Shown here: piece after piece, positions 45,107 through 57,629 of the stretch
How the letters are laid out: each line of letters opens with the position of its first letter
How positions within the stretch are numbered: the stretch's first letter is position 1
DNA from: Akebia trifoliata
Lineage: Eukaryota > Streptophyta > Magnoliopsida > Ranunculales > Lardizabalaceae
NCBI GenBank assembly: GCA_017979445.1
Contig: CM030719.1
Coordinates: 24,915,996-24,979,995, forward strand
DNA: 64,000 nt
Reading direction: 5' to 3'
Translations under genes and position numbers: made by a program
Notes under the pieces: generated by a model
Told to the model about the DNA's origin: nothing
What the model saw: the letters and a program-made list of their open reading frames with translations, nothing else
Databases searched by the model: none

Positions 45107-46084
45107 ATTTTTAGTTAGTTTCATGTTATTGTTTCTTTATTATTTTTATTCTTGTTGGTATGTCATTGATTGTTTGATTCTACTTGGAGCACTTTGATTT
45201 AACATATCATCTCTATGGTTTAATCATGGGCCATTCGGAATGATCCGAAATAATACGAGATTTCGAAGGAATACTTTTATTGAGGATGAGATTTTTGGAC
45301 CATGATTTTTTTTACATATATAAGTATATTTCGATTGAAAATTTGAGTGTGTGCTTGATTTAACATTTGACCGTTATTTGTTTTTTCGCTTATTAGGTAG
45401 GTATTCGTTTTTATTTTAGTTTATTAGGCAAGACATGCTGTCCATTGACAGCATATAGAGTTTCAAACAAAAAAAACAAAAAAAAGCAACAAAAAGTTTC
45501 TGCCAACAGCAGCCTCATTGGTGTGCCCCAAGTATAAAGCAATGTGAGCTTTTAAATCTAACGAATTTCATTGGGGTGCCATAAGCAAAAACCCATTATT
45601 TTAATTATTCAGCGTTTTAATCAAAAGCAACCTTCTTCCCCATTCGTTTCTATCAGTCCCAATAGAGACTCGAGATCGACTCCTCAAGGGTTCAAACCCA
45701 TATTTTCGGTTTTGCGAAGCTCAAACGACCCAAAGCTTGGACGTTCGAGCTTGCTTTCAACCTCACGACACTCGCTTAAGATGTTTTCAATCGTGTTCTT
45801 CGCATTCTCAACAGAAACCGCTCGGTCTGACTGAACTGTCCACTCTAATCGGTTTTAAGCCTTTAATGTTTGAAGAAGATTCCTGATCTCATCTGATTTA
45901 GAGACGTGAGGTTTAGAATCGTCAAACCTACCAATCTCGAAGGTTTCCTCGTGAAATCGTTGCCTCTTGTGGCTGTTATAGAAATGGCAGAGTTTTAATA
46001 GTTCAGATAGATTAAAATCATTAGCAGGAGGTTCATAGAGATTTTATTCGTCTTAGCAAACTGAAATGGCGAACAATTCGTCGA
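45107..46084 (+). other. 5' internal region of element 2, no gene recognised
   Basis: Resumes the sequence interrupted by element 3. An 87-codon frame (45571-45834) has no recognisable domain. The matching part of element 1 lies outside the window, so conservation cannot be judged. Confidence 0.45.
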
Positions 46085-46375
46085 AAAATCCCATGTTACA
46101 GGCTGATCTCGACGCTGTTATAGGTTGATCTCGACGCTGTTATAGGTTGATCTCGACGCTGATCTACTGTTAAGGGTTGATCTAGACGTTAAGCGTTGAT
46201 CTCGACGTTAAGCTGCCGTTGAGCTTGACGCTGGTCTGTTGTCGATCTCGACGCTGGCCTGCTGTTATAGGATGATCTCGACGATTTAACCTGCTGATCT
46301 CGACGATTTAACCTGCTGATCTCGACGACTAGGCTGCTGTTATAGGTTGATCTCGACGTTGAGCTCGACGTTATC
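46085..46375 (+). repeat. CTGATCTCGACG minisatellite, element 2
   Basis: About twelve cores of (T/C)TGATCTCGACG in a different order from the array at 1-265. Confidence 0.8.
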
Positions 46376-46949
46376 CTGTTGTTTTAAAACAAAATCAATT
46401 TTTTTTTTTAAAAAAAAAGAGGAAATTAATTTGTTTCTAAAAAAGAAAAATCAAAATAATAAAAAAAAAGATTGGAGATTTTATTTTCATAAAAAAAAAG
46501 GAGTTCAAAAAAACAACAAAGTCATTTTCTAAATGTTACCAATAGCAACATATATGCAAGTTTTCTTTGTTTTGTTGATTGGGCTCAATTTATTTTAGAA
46601 AAAAATTAAAAAATAAATGAACAAAACCATCCTCATTATCTCATCAATCATCATTATACCTTCAATTCAATACCCTTAGAAATTTCGAATTATTTCGGGT
46701 CGCCCCAAAACACCCTTGATTGGACTATAAAATTTATCAAATCATTGCGATGATCGGGTCTAATTGATTGCCACATATCATATATGTGCATGTTTAAATC
46801 GTGAAGCGGACCATATTATTAATTCATGATAATTGCCTATTTAATATGCCATAATATCATTGGGAATGCATGTTTGATGTTGGTCACAATGTTGATCATG
46901 ATTAAATGTTTATGTGATTGGAATGGTGCTTAGATCCATATAATTCATG

Positions 46950-47850
46950 TTATAATGATTGGTTTGATTGGGCCATGGGCCCATTTGTTTGGAAAAGGCC
47001 CCGGGCACACCCCACCCTACTTTGCACACACCACATGCACGTTTACCGCTTTACTCACTTACACGTCCCATTTAGCCAACGTGGCACTAGTGCGTGGCCC
47101 GGTCTCTTCGGAGATGCGACGTCATTCATGAAACCCACAACTCCAGTCACGTACCTTAGGGTATATCAAACTGGGGCATCAATACCGTCTGATCAGGTGA
47201 TTCTGAGAGATATATTGATGCACCCAGGCTGGGGTGACCTGAGCCTTTGTCCTATTGTAAGCCACACAGTCACATGTCCCGATTGCCAACGTAGTACTAG
47301 TACGTGGTTGGTCCCCTCGTGGGATGCCAAACCATTTATGAAAGCTACAACTCTTGACTCGTACCCGTAGGTATAAAAGGTAATCTAAGTATATCAATTG
47401 CACTTCTTGGTCAAAACCGGTGCCTAAGCAAGATCTTGCCCCGCTGTACCCTACTGTACGAGGGGGATAGACTACGTCTATTCTAGACGAGAGGTATTTA
47501 AGTGGGCCCTTGCTCAGCATTGTGCGCCACCTCTCAACTGGAGATCAAACTGGCTATTTTTGGCTTCAGAGAAGTGAATTGAGGTTTTAGATTATCACCT
47601 ATACGGTATATCAAACCAAGTCACCACGTATCGAAAGGTATATAGGTGTGCTTGGGCAAGGGTGGCCAGATAAAAATGCATTGCAAGTAGTAAGCCTAGA
47701 GTCTAGAAACCTTCCCCATAGGTCACGACTCGAACTTATCGTGGGTGTTCCCGGGTTGTTTATTGAATGAATGCCTGTTGTTGGATGAATGTTTGTGAGT
47801 GATATGAATGTTGAGATCAAAGTGCATGATTGTCCTCAAGGATCAAAGAA
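46950..47850 (+). other. Conserved non-coding block, copy 2 (element 2)
   Basis: Near-identical to 880-1790. The 150-codon sense frame (46918-47370) depends on one indel near 47175 that element 1 lacks, so it is not a conserved protein. The 113-codon antisense frame at 47179-47520 is kept with few changes. Confidence 0.65.
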
Positions 47851-49044
47851 ATTTTATTTTTGAAAATTAAAATGGGTGCACCGACCCAGTAAAAAGTCCA
47901 TTCTTTTACAATAATGACCAGTCCATCCCGTTCCAACAATCATGATGGACCGGGCCAGTTAAATCAAAATGGAAATCGAATTTTCAAAGAAGAAAAAGAA
48001 AATATTTTTCAAAAAAAAAAAGGAGATTATTTTCCAAAAGAAGGCTTCTTTAGAAGAAACATTTTTCAGAAAATATATTTTCCAGAATAAAATATTTTCC
48101 AAAAGAAGTGTTTTCTAGAAAAAGTGTTATTCTCTAGAAAAAAATGTTTTCTAAAAAAAAAATGTTTTCCAGAAGAAAATGTTGTTTTCCAAAAGAAAAG
48201 AAAAAAAAAAAATTTGCAAAAGATCTATTTTTGCATGAAAAGTTTTTATGGACCTTGGAAAACTACCAAAAAATGTTGCAAAAAATAATCAGATTTGTGA
48301 AATAAAAACATTATTTTCCAATATTTTTCAAGAGTGCAACATAATTATTTTTCTTCTGAATAATCATTGAATGGATGAATTTTTTAATGGATTGGTGCAC
48401 CAAATTCAATAAAATCTCAGGGTTCATTTAAAATGTTATCAAGGGGGTGACACTGAAATTGGTTAAATTCACCTTCAAAGAGGTTTAAGGGTTATCATTG
48501 TATCTAAGCTCAATCGTCCATCGTCTATCTAGGGTTGTAAATCCGGTCAGTTAGAGTAAACGTCAATATCAAGTCAACAGTCAGAAATGACCTCAAATTT
48601 CTTAACATCATCCAGTTGTTCTTTGAAGATCATAGTGCCTCAATCCTGTTGGTTGTAAGCAATGTCTCAGTCCTCAGTCCTAATCAAGCCCATTGTGGGT
48701 AGTTGTATTGAGATTTCATGAGTTATTTGAGTTAGCTCGAGTCCAATTTTTCAATGTCATATTTTCTTTAGATCGAGTCTACTCTTTTCCTATTGAGTCG
48801 AGTTAGTTTATTGAGTTTATAGAGGTGTCTGTCGTCCCTTCTGAATTTGATTGAATAAAGAAAATTTTTTAATACCTCAAGCGCATTAAATAATTAACTA
48901 ATAATCTAGCTTCAAGGATATATTTTTCTCCTGAATAAGAAAGATAAGAGTCGGGCTCAAGAAAGCAAAGGTTATTGACCTCGGAACAGAAATAAATTCC
49001 TAAAGAGATTCAAATAGAAACCATCTTATCTCCAAAAGAACACA

Positions 49045-49930
49045 AGGGGATAATGAATTTTCTTAGAAATTTCGAAGACTTGTTCACGTGGGCCTATGAG
49101 GATATGTTAGGTGCAAGTTTGGGTGTTGTCTAACACGGATTATATATCGACTCGTCTATATCGATGGAATCAAAGAAGATGTTATAAAATACATCAGCAC
49201 TATCCTTACTACATCTTGAGTTGCAAATCACATATTATCAATCGATATGGGGATACCTTTTGAACTGATCTCTGATAATGGGTCGTACTTCAAAGCTTAA
49301 ATCATTACTCCGTGTTCAAAGTTGAAGATCCGGAATCACAAATCATCCTCCTACCGTCCTCAGATCAATGGAACGGTTGAAGCAGTTAGTAAGAGTATCA
49401 AGACTATCATCAGGAAAATGAGTCAATAACATCGAGATTGGTCAGAAAAATTATCATTCACGCTGTGGACATATCGAACCCTAATTCGATCCTCTATTGG
49501 AGCTACTCCCTACTCTTTAGTGTATGGCATGGAAGCAGTCTTGCCAGTTGAAATGAAAATTCCGTCTCTCAGGGTCTTATTGGAAAATCATTTGTTAGAA
49601 ACAGATTGGGTTCGTCAGCAGTATGAAGAATTAAACTTGATCGAAGAAAACGAGTTAAAGCCCTGTACCACGTGCAAGCTTATCTAAGAAGAGTCACCTG
49701 TGCATTTGACAAGAAGGTCAAAGCTCATCATTTACAAGTCAAAGATTTAACTATCAGACTTCAAAGAAAATTGAACACTCCTCATCGACTATAGGAGAAA
49801 GTCTAAATTGGAGAAATTCATTCATTAAGGAAATACTGTCTGGAAAAGTCGTCAGACTTCAAGATCATGATGGAGGTGAACTACCAGAACCAACCAACCT
49901 TGACCAGATCAAGCGGTACTACATTTAAGG
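49045..49930 (+). pseudogene. pol relic: pre-RT motif joined to integrase, element 2
   Basis: Counterpart of 2935-3822. Here the pre-RT segment is readable (MNFLRNFEDLFTWAYEDM at about 49053-49106). About 70 bp later comes integrase (DGIKEDVIKYISTILTTS, then GIPFELISDNGSYFK at about 49250). A YRPQINGTVEAVSK stretch follows at about 49360 and TPYSLVYGMEAVLPVEM near 49510. The C-terminus ends with ELPEPTNLDQIKRYY near 49881-49925. RT and RNase H, which should lie between the first two pieces, are absent, at the same place as in element 1. Stops and frameshifts prevent expression. Confidence 0.8.
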
Positions 49931-50082
49931 AGGCCATCTTTGGCCGAATCAATCCTCATATTACCCAGTTACCCTGTTCAACATATCCTTTCTCAACCCT
50001 TTGTAGCCTTTTCAAAAAAAAAATGAATGATGACTTTTTTCTTTCTCAGCCCGATCACCTAACCTAGGGGAGGGAAGCTTCG

Positions 50083-50155
50083 AACTACGTTTTGAACTGA
50101 TCCCAAAATTTTGGGGTACGTAGGCAACCTGAGAAGTCACTTCAGGCCCGACCAC
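50083..50155 (+). other. Conserved post-pol box, element 2
   Basis: GAACTACGTTTTGAACTGAT...GGGGTACGTAGGCAACCTGA...TTCAGGCCCGACCACATC; see the element 1 copy. Confidence 0.6.
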
Positions 50156-50454
50156 ATCAAAATAAAAAAATCTAGTTCCCCACACAATAAAAAAATTAAG
50201 AAAAAATTCAAAAGAAAAAGAAATCTAAAATGTGGAAGAAAATTCAAGGAAAAGAAAACAATTGAAAAGGAAATGCCACACAAGGGGCATTTGGGTTTTT
50301 GAGCCTCAAAATTCCTTTCTTTTTAGACCCAGTCCTAAGCCTACCCATAAAAGTCCTCCTAAGTACCGTACGAGAAGTTAAGGAAGATAACAAAGCATGA
50401 TCAGACAGCAACTCCAGAAGTGCAGAGGAGAAAAAGATAAAAAAATGATGAAGC

Positions 50455-50670
50455 CTGCTAAGTTGAAAACCCGAAAAGGACGACTTAGGCAAAAATTAAG
50501 GCAAGCTCGCAAGGTTGAAAATCTGAAAGGACAACTTTGGCAACAATCAGAGCAAAGAAAAAAAAGAGCTCGCTAGATTGAAAACCTGAAGAGGCGATCT
50601 AGGCAAAAGTTAGAGCAAGCTCGCTAGATTGAAAACCTGAAGAGGCGATCTAGGCAAAAATTAGAACAAT
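50455..50670 (+). repeat. Hairpin-repeat array, element 2 (4 units)
   Basis: Stems CTAAGTTG/CGACTTAG (50458-50465 with 50481-50488), CAAGGTTG/CAACTTTG, and twice CTAGATTG/CGATCTAG. All pair over 8 bp, each with one G-U. The third unit has CTAGATTG where element 1 has CTAGATCG: a C-to-T change turns a G-C into a G-U pair. Confidence 0.7.
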
Positions 50671-51441
50671 AAAGAAAAAATAGAAGAAAATCCTAAGCTG
50701 AGAGCAGTCCAAGCTGAAACATCAGAAGTCCGAATAATCAAGTTCAATACTTAACTTAAACCCGGCATAGACTCAGAAGCCACAAGTATCTTGTCTACGA
50801 TCGATCTGAAAATTCTTACTTTCCCAAGTGAACCAAGGGAGAATAATTTTGAATTCTATGATGAGTCTTGAAAGGAAATAATTTTGTACTCTTGAGCCTG
50901 ACTCAAAAACCTTCAATAAAATTAATCAAAATTAAAAGTTGAGTCTTTATTGCGCTTGTGGTAATCAATTATTTCAAACCTTCATACAAAGGGCATTTTC
51001 TTTCTTTTTTTAATGTAACTTTTCCCCCTTATACAGGGGCATTTTTTTATGATGTGTTCAATTATTTTCAAGGCCATGGTCATTGCCAAACTAGAGGCAT
51101 ATTGCTTTTGAGCAATGTTAATCCTAAAAAATAATGAGAACCCAAAGTAAGGTTACCCTCTTGATAACAGTTCTTTCGAAAAACTTTTGAGGTTCAAAAG
51201 AAATAAAAACTCAGGTTTTAAATTCATAAAACTTTTGATAAATCCTTGAGGTTCAAACAAAAGCATATTGGATCTCACATAGGAGATATAACATTCTTTC
51301 GTTCTCCAGATTCTTTTCCAGATTCAATCATTCTTGGAATCAATCATTTCTCTTCCAGATTCATTATCTTCCAGATTTATTCGTTCTCCGATTCGTTCTA
51401 ATCAGTTTTCTCCAAAATTCATTCATTCCTTTGCCAGTTTT

Positions 51442-52596
51442 GCTCAGTCTCCGCCAAGGGTTATCTTGGATTTTGCTCAGTCTCCGCCAAGGGTTATCTT
51501 GGATTTTGCTCAGTTGCCGCCAAGGGTTATCTTGGATTTTGCTCAGTCTCCGCCAAGGGTTATCTTGGATTTTGTTCAGTCTCCGCCAAGGGTTATCTTG
51601 GATTTTGCCCAGTTGCCGCCAAGGGTTATCTTGGATTTTGCCCAGTTGCGGCCAAGGGTTATCTTGGATTTTGCTCAGTCTCCGCCAAGGATTATCTTGG
51701 ATTTTGCTCAGTCTCCGCCAAGGGTTATCTTGGATTTTGCTCAGTCTCCGTCAAGGGTTATCTTGGATTTTGTTCAGTCTCCGCCAAGGGTTATCTTGGA
51801 TTTTGCTCAGTTGCCGCCAAGGGTTATCTTGGATTTTGCCCAGTTGCCGCCAAGGGTTATCTTGGATTTTGCTCAGTCTCCGCCAAGGGTTATCTTGGAT
51901 TTTGCTCAGTCTCCGCCAAGGGTTATCTTGGATTTTGCTCAGTCTCCGCCAAGGGTTATCTTGGATTTTGCTCAGTCGCTGCCAAGGGTTATCTTGGATT
52001 TTGCTCAGTCTCCGCCAAGGGTTATCTTGGATTTTGCTTAGTCTCCGCCAAGGGTTATCTTGGATTTTGCTCAGTCTCCGCCAAGAGTTATCTTGGATTT
52101 TGCTCAGTTGCCGCCAAGGGTTATCTTGGATTTTGCTCAGTTGCCGCCAAGGGTTATCTTGGATTTTGCTCAGTCTCCGCCAAGGGTTATCTTGGATTTT
52201 GCTCAGTTACCGCCAAGGGTTATCTTGGATTTTGCTCAGTCTCCGCCAAGGGTTATCTTAGATTTTGCTCAGTCTCCGCCAAAGGTTATCTTGGATTTTG
52301 CTCAGTCGCCGCCAAGGGTTATCTTGGATTTTGCTTAGTCTCCGCCAAGGGTTATCTTGGATTTTGCTCAGTTGCCGCTAAGGGTTATCTTGGATTTTGC
52401 TCAGTTGCCGCCAAGGGTTATCTTGGATTTTGCTCAGTCTCAGCCAAGGGTTATCTTGGATTTTGCTCAGTTGCCGCCAAGGGTTATCTTGGATTTTGCT
52501 CAGTCTCCGCCAAGGGTTATCTTGGATTTTGCTCAGTCTCCGCCAAGGGTTATCTTGAATTTTGCTCAGTTGCCGCCAAGGGTTATCTTGGATTTT
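51442..52596 (+). repeat. 33-bp tandem array, 35 units, element 2
   Basis: Exactly 35 x 33 bp, against 28 in element 1. Two units have TTTTGCTTAG, placing stops in the frame that is open in element 1, so no long repeat protein is kept. Confidence 0.95.
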
Positions 52597-53008
52597 GCTC
52601 AGATACCGCCGAGGGTTTTCTCGGAATTATGCTCAGATACCACCGAGGGTTTTCTCGGAACTATGCTCTGATACCGCCGAGGGTTTTCTCGGAATTATGC
52701 TCAGATACCTCGCCGAGGGTTTTCTCGGAACTATGCTCAGATACCGCCGAGGATTTTCTCAGAACTATGCTCAGATACCGCCAAGGGTTATCTTGGAACT
52801 ATGCTCAGATACCGCCGAGGGTTTTTCTCGGAATTATGCTCAGATACCGCCGAGGGTTTTCTCGGAACTATGCTCAGATACCGCCGAGGGATTTCTCGGA
52901 ACTATGCTCAGATACCGCCGAAGGTTTTCTCGGAATTATGCTCAGATACCGCCGAGGGTTTTCTCGGAACTATGCTCAGATGCCGCCGAGGGTTTTCTCA
53001 GGAACTAT
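52597..53008 (+). repeat. 34-bp tandem array, 12 units, element 2
   Basis: Twelve units plus four inserted bases. One CCAAG/CTTGG hybrid unit (52773-52806) is shared with element 1. It is followed by 22-bp-type decayed units to about 53085. Confidence 0.9.
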
Positions 53009-53370
53009 GCTCAGATTATATTCAAATTATGCTCAGTTTATATTCAAATTATGCTCAGATTATGCTAAATTTATGCTCAGGTTTTACTCAGTTTCACACA
53101 GTGCACACACTTGCACATTTGCACTTTTTAGTCAGGGAGAATTCTCTAAAATTCAAGGATCTGACACCGTCAGTGAGAGTTAGCGCTCAAGGACCTGACA
53201 ACCTTTTAATTCGGGGAGAGCTTTACCCTCAAGGATCCGAATACCTTGACGAATTGCTAAATTAGGCTGCAAAATGAACCGTCACTAGCTTTGGCATTCA
53301 GATATCGCACTATCTACCAAAATATATTTGCTATCTAGTTTGCTTCAACCCTCTGCCAAAGAGGGGCATC

Positions 53371-55110
53371 TGTAGACACCCCATTTTTGCATCCGCCTGA
53401 TTAATCAACTCGTCAACCCGATTGCAAGGATTCCCAATGATGGATGTGTATTCCATTGCTTTACTTTGTTACCAGATTTGTTTCAGAAATCCAGATGAGG
53501 TATCTCGAATTGACAAAACCTTAGAAACCACGCTACGCTAGGAAAAGTACGACCCCAGAAACATAGAAATCATCATCTTGCAGACCAAAAAGAAGCTTCA
53601 CGATAAAGATCACTAAAAATTACCAAATTACCAAAATACCCCTAACCTCAAAACAACCTTAGAGCCTACGTTACGCTTAGGAAAACCCATTCGAACACAT
53701 AAAATGACAAATCGGAACCAAATAAATCATTTCACCAATTTTAACAGAATTTGACAAAATTACGAAAATGCCCCTCATAAAGTTCACAACCATTTCACAC
53801 AAAAAATTTCATAAATAACAAAAACTAATATTTCCATTGAATTCCTTACGAAAAACTGATTCTAAAACATCCTAGAACATTAAAAACCGACTTCAAATGT
53901 GAAAAGTCCTCTCTGGGGGCAAAACGGTAATTTCACAATTTTCATGATAAAAAATTTCGAAATTATTAAATAAAACATTAAATTATTAAATTTAAACATT
54001 AATGAAATTAATTTAAAATTTTGAACCTAAAAAATCGATCAATCGGACTTTCGGGTAAAATTGTTGAGGGTTCGTGGGATATTTCTTTAAGGACCCCTCC
54101 ATTTGGGGGTCCAAAGAATTAAAGATATTTTAGAGGGGGGTTCTCCAAAAATGAAAAGTAAATCAAGCAAGACTGAAGTCAATGTATTAAAGTCAATCAA
54201 GTGAGACTGAAGTCAAAATTAAAGTCAATTAAGCAAGACTGAAGTCAAAATATTAAAAGTCAATCAATTAAGACTAAAGTCAAAACATTAAAAGTCAATC
54301 AAATAAGACCAAAAGTCATAATAGAATTATAATTGATTAATAACTCTATCTAATAGAGTTCTAACTTAAAAATAATTCTACCTAAAATAATTCTAATTAA
54401 AACACAATTCTACCTAAAACAAGTCAAATTAAAACACAACTCTAATTAAAAGATCTCTAATTAAACACTAACTCTATCCAAATCAACCCCTAAAAATATC
54501 TATAAATAGAGGTGCTCACACCCTATTTTCGTATCAAATTATAAACCCTAAGAGAAGTAGGTCTAGAAGCTCCCCTAGCCTCCCATAAACCCTGGTTTTG
54601 GAGCCCCAACTCCTTACCTAACATCCCCCCTTCAATTTTAGTCTAGAAAACGCCTAAAAGCCCTCCAAAAACACCCCCAAATTCGCAACAAACTTGAAGA
54701 GTTCAGATCCAAAAGCAAGGAGATACCTCGGTCTAGGAGATCCGAAGTCAAATCCGGAGACAGAACGAAGCAAGGGAGCACGGTACAAGGAGTTCTTTTT
54801 GTCAGATCTGAGGGAACAAAGTCCTTGCTATCGGAAAGGTAAATTTTTATTTTTATTTATTTTTATCTAGGTTTTAGCAATGTAATTTACTTGGGAATTT
54901 AGTAGAGACCGGCTTTGGCCGGGCGGGGTTGGTGCCTAACACCTTCCAATCCCGTAACATGATCCCCGAATTCGGTTTTTTTGGTTTAGATTAGTTTTTA
55001 TCCGTTTAGAGTCATTGATCGGTTCCTAGACCGTAATAACTAGGTGGCGACTCCCAAACCTCAAGGGTCAAAAGCGGATCCGCGCACCCCGCGGATCGAG
55101 GGCGCTTTCA
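53371..55110 (+). repeat. 3' LTR of element 2 (1740 bp)
   Basis: TGTAGACACC to GCGCTTTCA; AGTCAA cluster at about 54177-54297, TATA box at 54501-54508. Preceded by GCCAAAGAGGGGCATC and followed by TSD GGCAG. Confidence 0.97.
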
Positions 55111-55301
55111 GGCAGAGTCCATCAGCATCGTCCACCGAATTCTGACCATACAAAACTGGCGACGTCTGTGGGAACACCAATAACATATTGATTTCAATTG
55201 AAATAATGGTGAGATCCACAATAACTGTTGAAGCCAATGCACCCCCATCCGTGGCACCAACCATAGATGTTTAATTTTTGGCGATGCTAGAGGCCATGAG
55301 T

Positions 55302-55499
55302 AAGCAGTAAGAAGAGATACGAAAGAAAATGTATGATTTAGCTAAATATAATCAGAATCCATGTCAACGTCTCCATAACCAACAGCCATCAAGACAAGAT
55401 AAGCAGTAAGAAGAGATACGAAAGAAAATGTATGATTTAGCTAAATAGAATCAGAATCTAAGTCAACATCTCCATAACCAACAGCCATCAAGACAAGAT
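55302..55499 (+). repeat. 99-bp (33-codon) tandem duplication in the gag region
   Basis: AAGCAGTAAGAAGAGATACG starts both copies (55302 and 55401). They differ at only a few bases, so the duplication is younger than most of the decay around it, and 99 bp is a whole number of codons. Confidence 0.85.
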
Positions 55500-55689
55500 C
55501 TCCCACCAAGAGATCTTCAGCCTCCTGGTGAAGATGATTGTGCTTCGAATACAAAAAGAAGTGCTCAATTATGAACCCATCAGGAGAAGGAGAGACAGAA
55601 GTTGATACTGCAACTATTCAAGCAGAGCCCGAAGGGGTCTGACTCGAGAGGAGATTAGAGAGATGATCAGGAAAGAAAAAATAGACAAT

Positions 55690-56300
55690 GAAAAGTGCTT
55701 GTACAAGCATAGTGGAAGCGGAAGTTGTCAGGGAGATTCAAAAAGTCTCCCTTTACAATGGAGATTTTGGTAAAATAAATTTCAAAGAAGTTCATGCCGC
55801 CATGCTTCACCTCTTACTCAGGGATGTAAGACTTGGTGGAGCATCTTTTCCAATTCTAGCAGATGTTTGTCTTATAGAAGGGAAACGAAGGGCTAATGTG
55901 CTGGTTGTTCCCATCTAGCCTGCATGGAAATGCATTAACATGGTTTCATAAGTTTCCATGTAAATTTATAGCTTTTTTCAAGGAGTTTTGTACTATCTTT
56001 GTAACACATTACATTGGCAACAAAAAGAGTAGTGGAGACGTAGATGCTCTGCTCAGCATAAGAATATAGTTTTGAGAAAGCCTCAAAGAGTTGACAAGGA
56101 ATTTAGGGAAGAAATAATGTCCCTAGAAAGCTATGATGAAAGAACGACGGTTGTGGCATTTAGAAACTCTTTGCCATCTAACTTAGGGTTATATAGGTCT
56201 CTTGTGAAGAAAAGACCAGAAATATTAAGTGAATTGTTTGAAAGAGCATAAAAGTATATTTGCTTGGAAGATGATCTCCAAAATTTGACCAGGAAGAATA
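55690..56300 (+). pseudogene. gag remnant of the older gypsy element
   Basis: In shifting frames the capsid pattern typical of Tat gag is readable: an L(Y)NGDFGKINFKEVHAAML stretch (55760-55815), NALTWFHKFPCKF near 55930, FFKEFCTIFVTHYIGNKKS near 55975, then FREEIMSLESYDERTTVV (about 56100-56155) and RNSLPSNLGLYRSLVKKRP. Several stops break it. Gag would build the particle. Confidence 0.75.
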
Positions 56301-56841
56301 AAGTAATACACACTGTGGTAAAGTCCAGCAAGCAACATTAACCACAACAACAGAGCAGCAAAAGACTGTTCGAGCATGAAAGAGAGAGGAAATTTTTTTA
56401 TGCCCCCTAGTGAGATTTTGTCGCTCATCACAAATGAGTCTTATTTTGATTGACAACCACCACTTTCACGAGATTAGATAAATCAAGATAAGCGATATTG
56501 CGAGTATCACAAGGTGCAATCACATACCACCAATAGATGTTAGGCCTTAAGAAGATTTCTACAAAGATTGGTAGAGTTGGACAGATTGAGAGACCTGCCT
56601 AGAAGACAGATAGAAAGTCTACCCCAAGACAATAACTAGAGGCCTGATCAGCTACTTGTTGAAGGATAGGATGGAATGACATACATAAATGATATATGTT
56701 GTCCTTATGTAGGAGAGCAGAAGGTCAGGCTAAAGCAGGACTGATGAAAGAGTCAAGAGACGATGAGCAGAGCACTTAGTTCACCACTACACAGCAAGAA
56801 GAAGGCCTATAGAATAGATAAAACCCTATAAGAAGCAAACC

Positions 56842-57030
56842 ATGGCTTTCACAGATAAGGACCTAGAGTGGGTAGTGAGGCCCCATTACGATGCACTAGT
56901 GATAACCCTCCAGGTGGGCATCTTTACTCTCAAGAGGGTGCTGATCAATAGTGGCAGTTCTGTCGACATTTTATATGCTTCAACCCTCTTAAAGATGGGT
57001 CTTAGTAAGAAGTGCTCACCCCAATAGGAA
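56842..57030 (+). pseudogene. Retropepsin-like protease remnant of the older gypsy element
   Basis: Reads RPHYDALVITLQVGIF, then RVLINSGSSVDILYASTLLKMGL. Tat proteases have (D/N)xGSSADIL with a catalytic Asp before the GSS; here that position reads NSGSS, so the catalytic residue appears lost. A stop follows shortly. Confidence 0.75.
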
Positions 57031-57629
57031 CACCTTTGATTGGGTTTGAAGAGAAAACAAATCAATCTTGAGGGGAAATAATCTTGCTCGTACAAGTAGG
57101 ACCGAGGGCCTTGATGACTATGTTTATAGTCGTCGAGGCAAACTTCTCATACAATGCCATCCTAGACAGATAGTAGGCACATAAGATGAAGGCATTCCCT
57201 CTACATACTACCAAGTCCTAAAGTTCTCGTTGCCACAAGGGATGTGAGATATACGAGGGGATCAGGTGGTAGGCAAGGTCTGTACACTAGACAAAGAGGA
57301 GGTCTTCAAAGATAAAGTCCAACAATAATAGTTACAGTGGGGAAAAAATTAGCCTAGAGAACCCCCATGACTAGAGAGCATCCAGATGGTGGATGTAGGG
57401 AAAGGTAGGCAGGTTGAAGTAGGAGCATAACTAGTATCAGAAAAGCTAAAAGAGCTAACAGAATGCTTAAGAACGAACCAGGATGTTTTTGCCTAGTCCA
57501 TAGAAGAGATGCTAAGGATCAGCCCAGAAGTGATCTGCCATCACTTGAACATGGAATCAGCCATCAATCCAGTAAAATAAAAACCAAGGAAATTAATATC
57601 ACAGTTCAGAGAAATAATAAACAAAGAGG

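Larger units (their letters stand above)
33647..55110 (+). mobile_element. Element 2: non-autonomous Tat/Ogre-like element, interrupted by element 3
   Basis: The span is 21,464 bp. Removing element 3 and one TSD copy leaves about 11.85 kb with 1742- and 1740-bp LTRs. Internal sequence (35389-35489 and 45107-53370) carries the PBS, an unassigned 5' region, the GATCTCGACG minisatellite, the conserved block, the pol relic, the hairpin array, the 33/34-bp arrays and the PPT. It shares with element 1 the loss of gag, RT and RNase H. The LTRs differ by roughly 1-2% by eye, so it is fairly young. It sits inside an older gypsy LTR. Confidence 0.95.

Noticed and set aside
46918..47370. 150-codon sense frame in the conserved block of element 2
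   Set aside because: A small indel near the middle breaks the frame in element 1, and element 3 is broken too.
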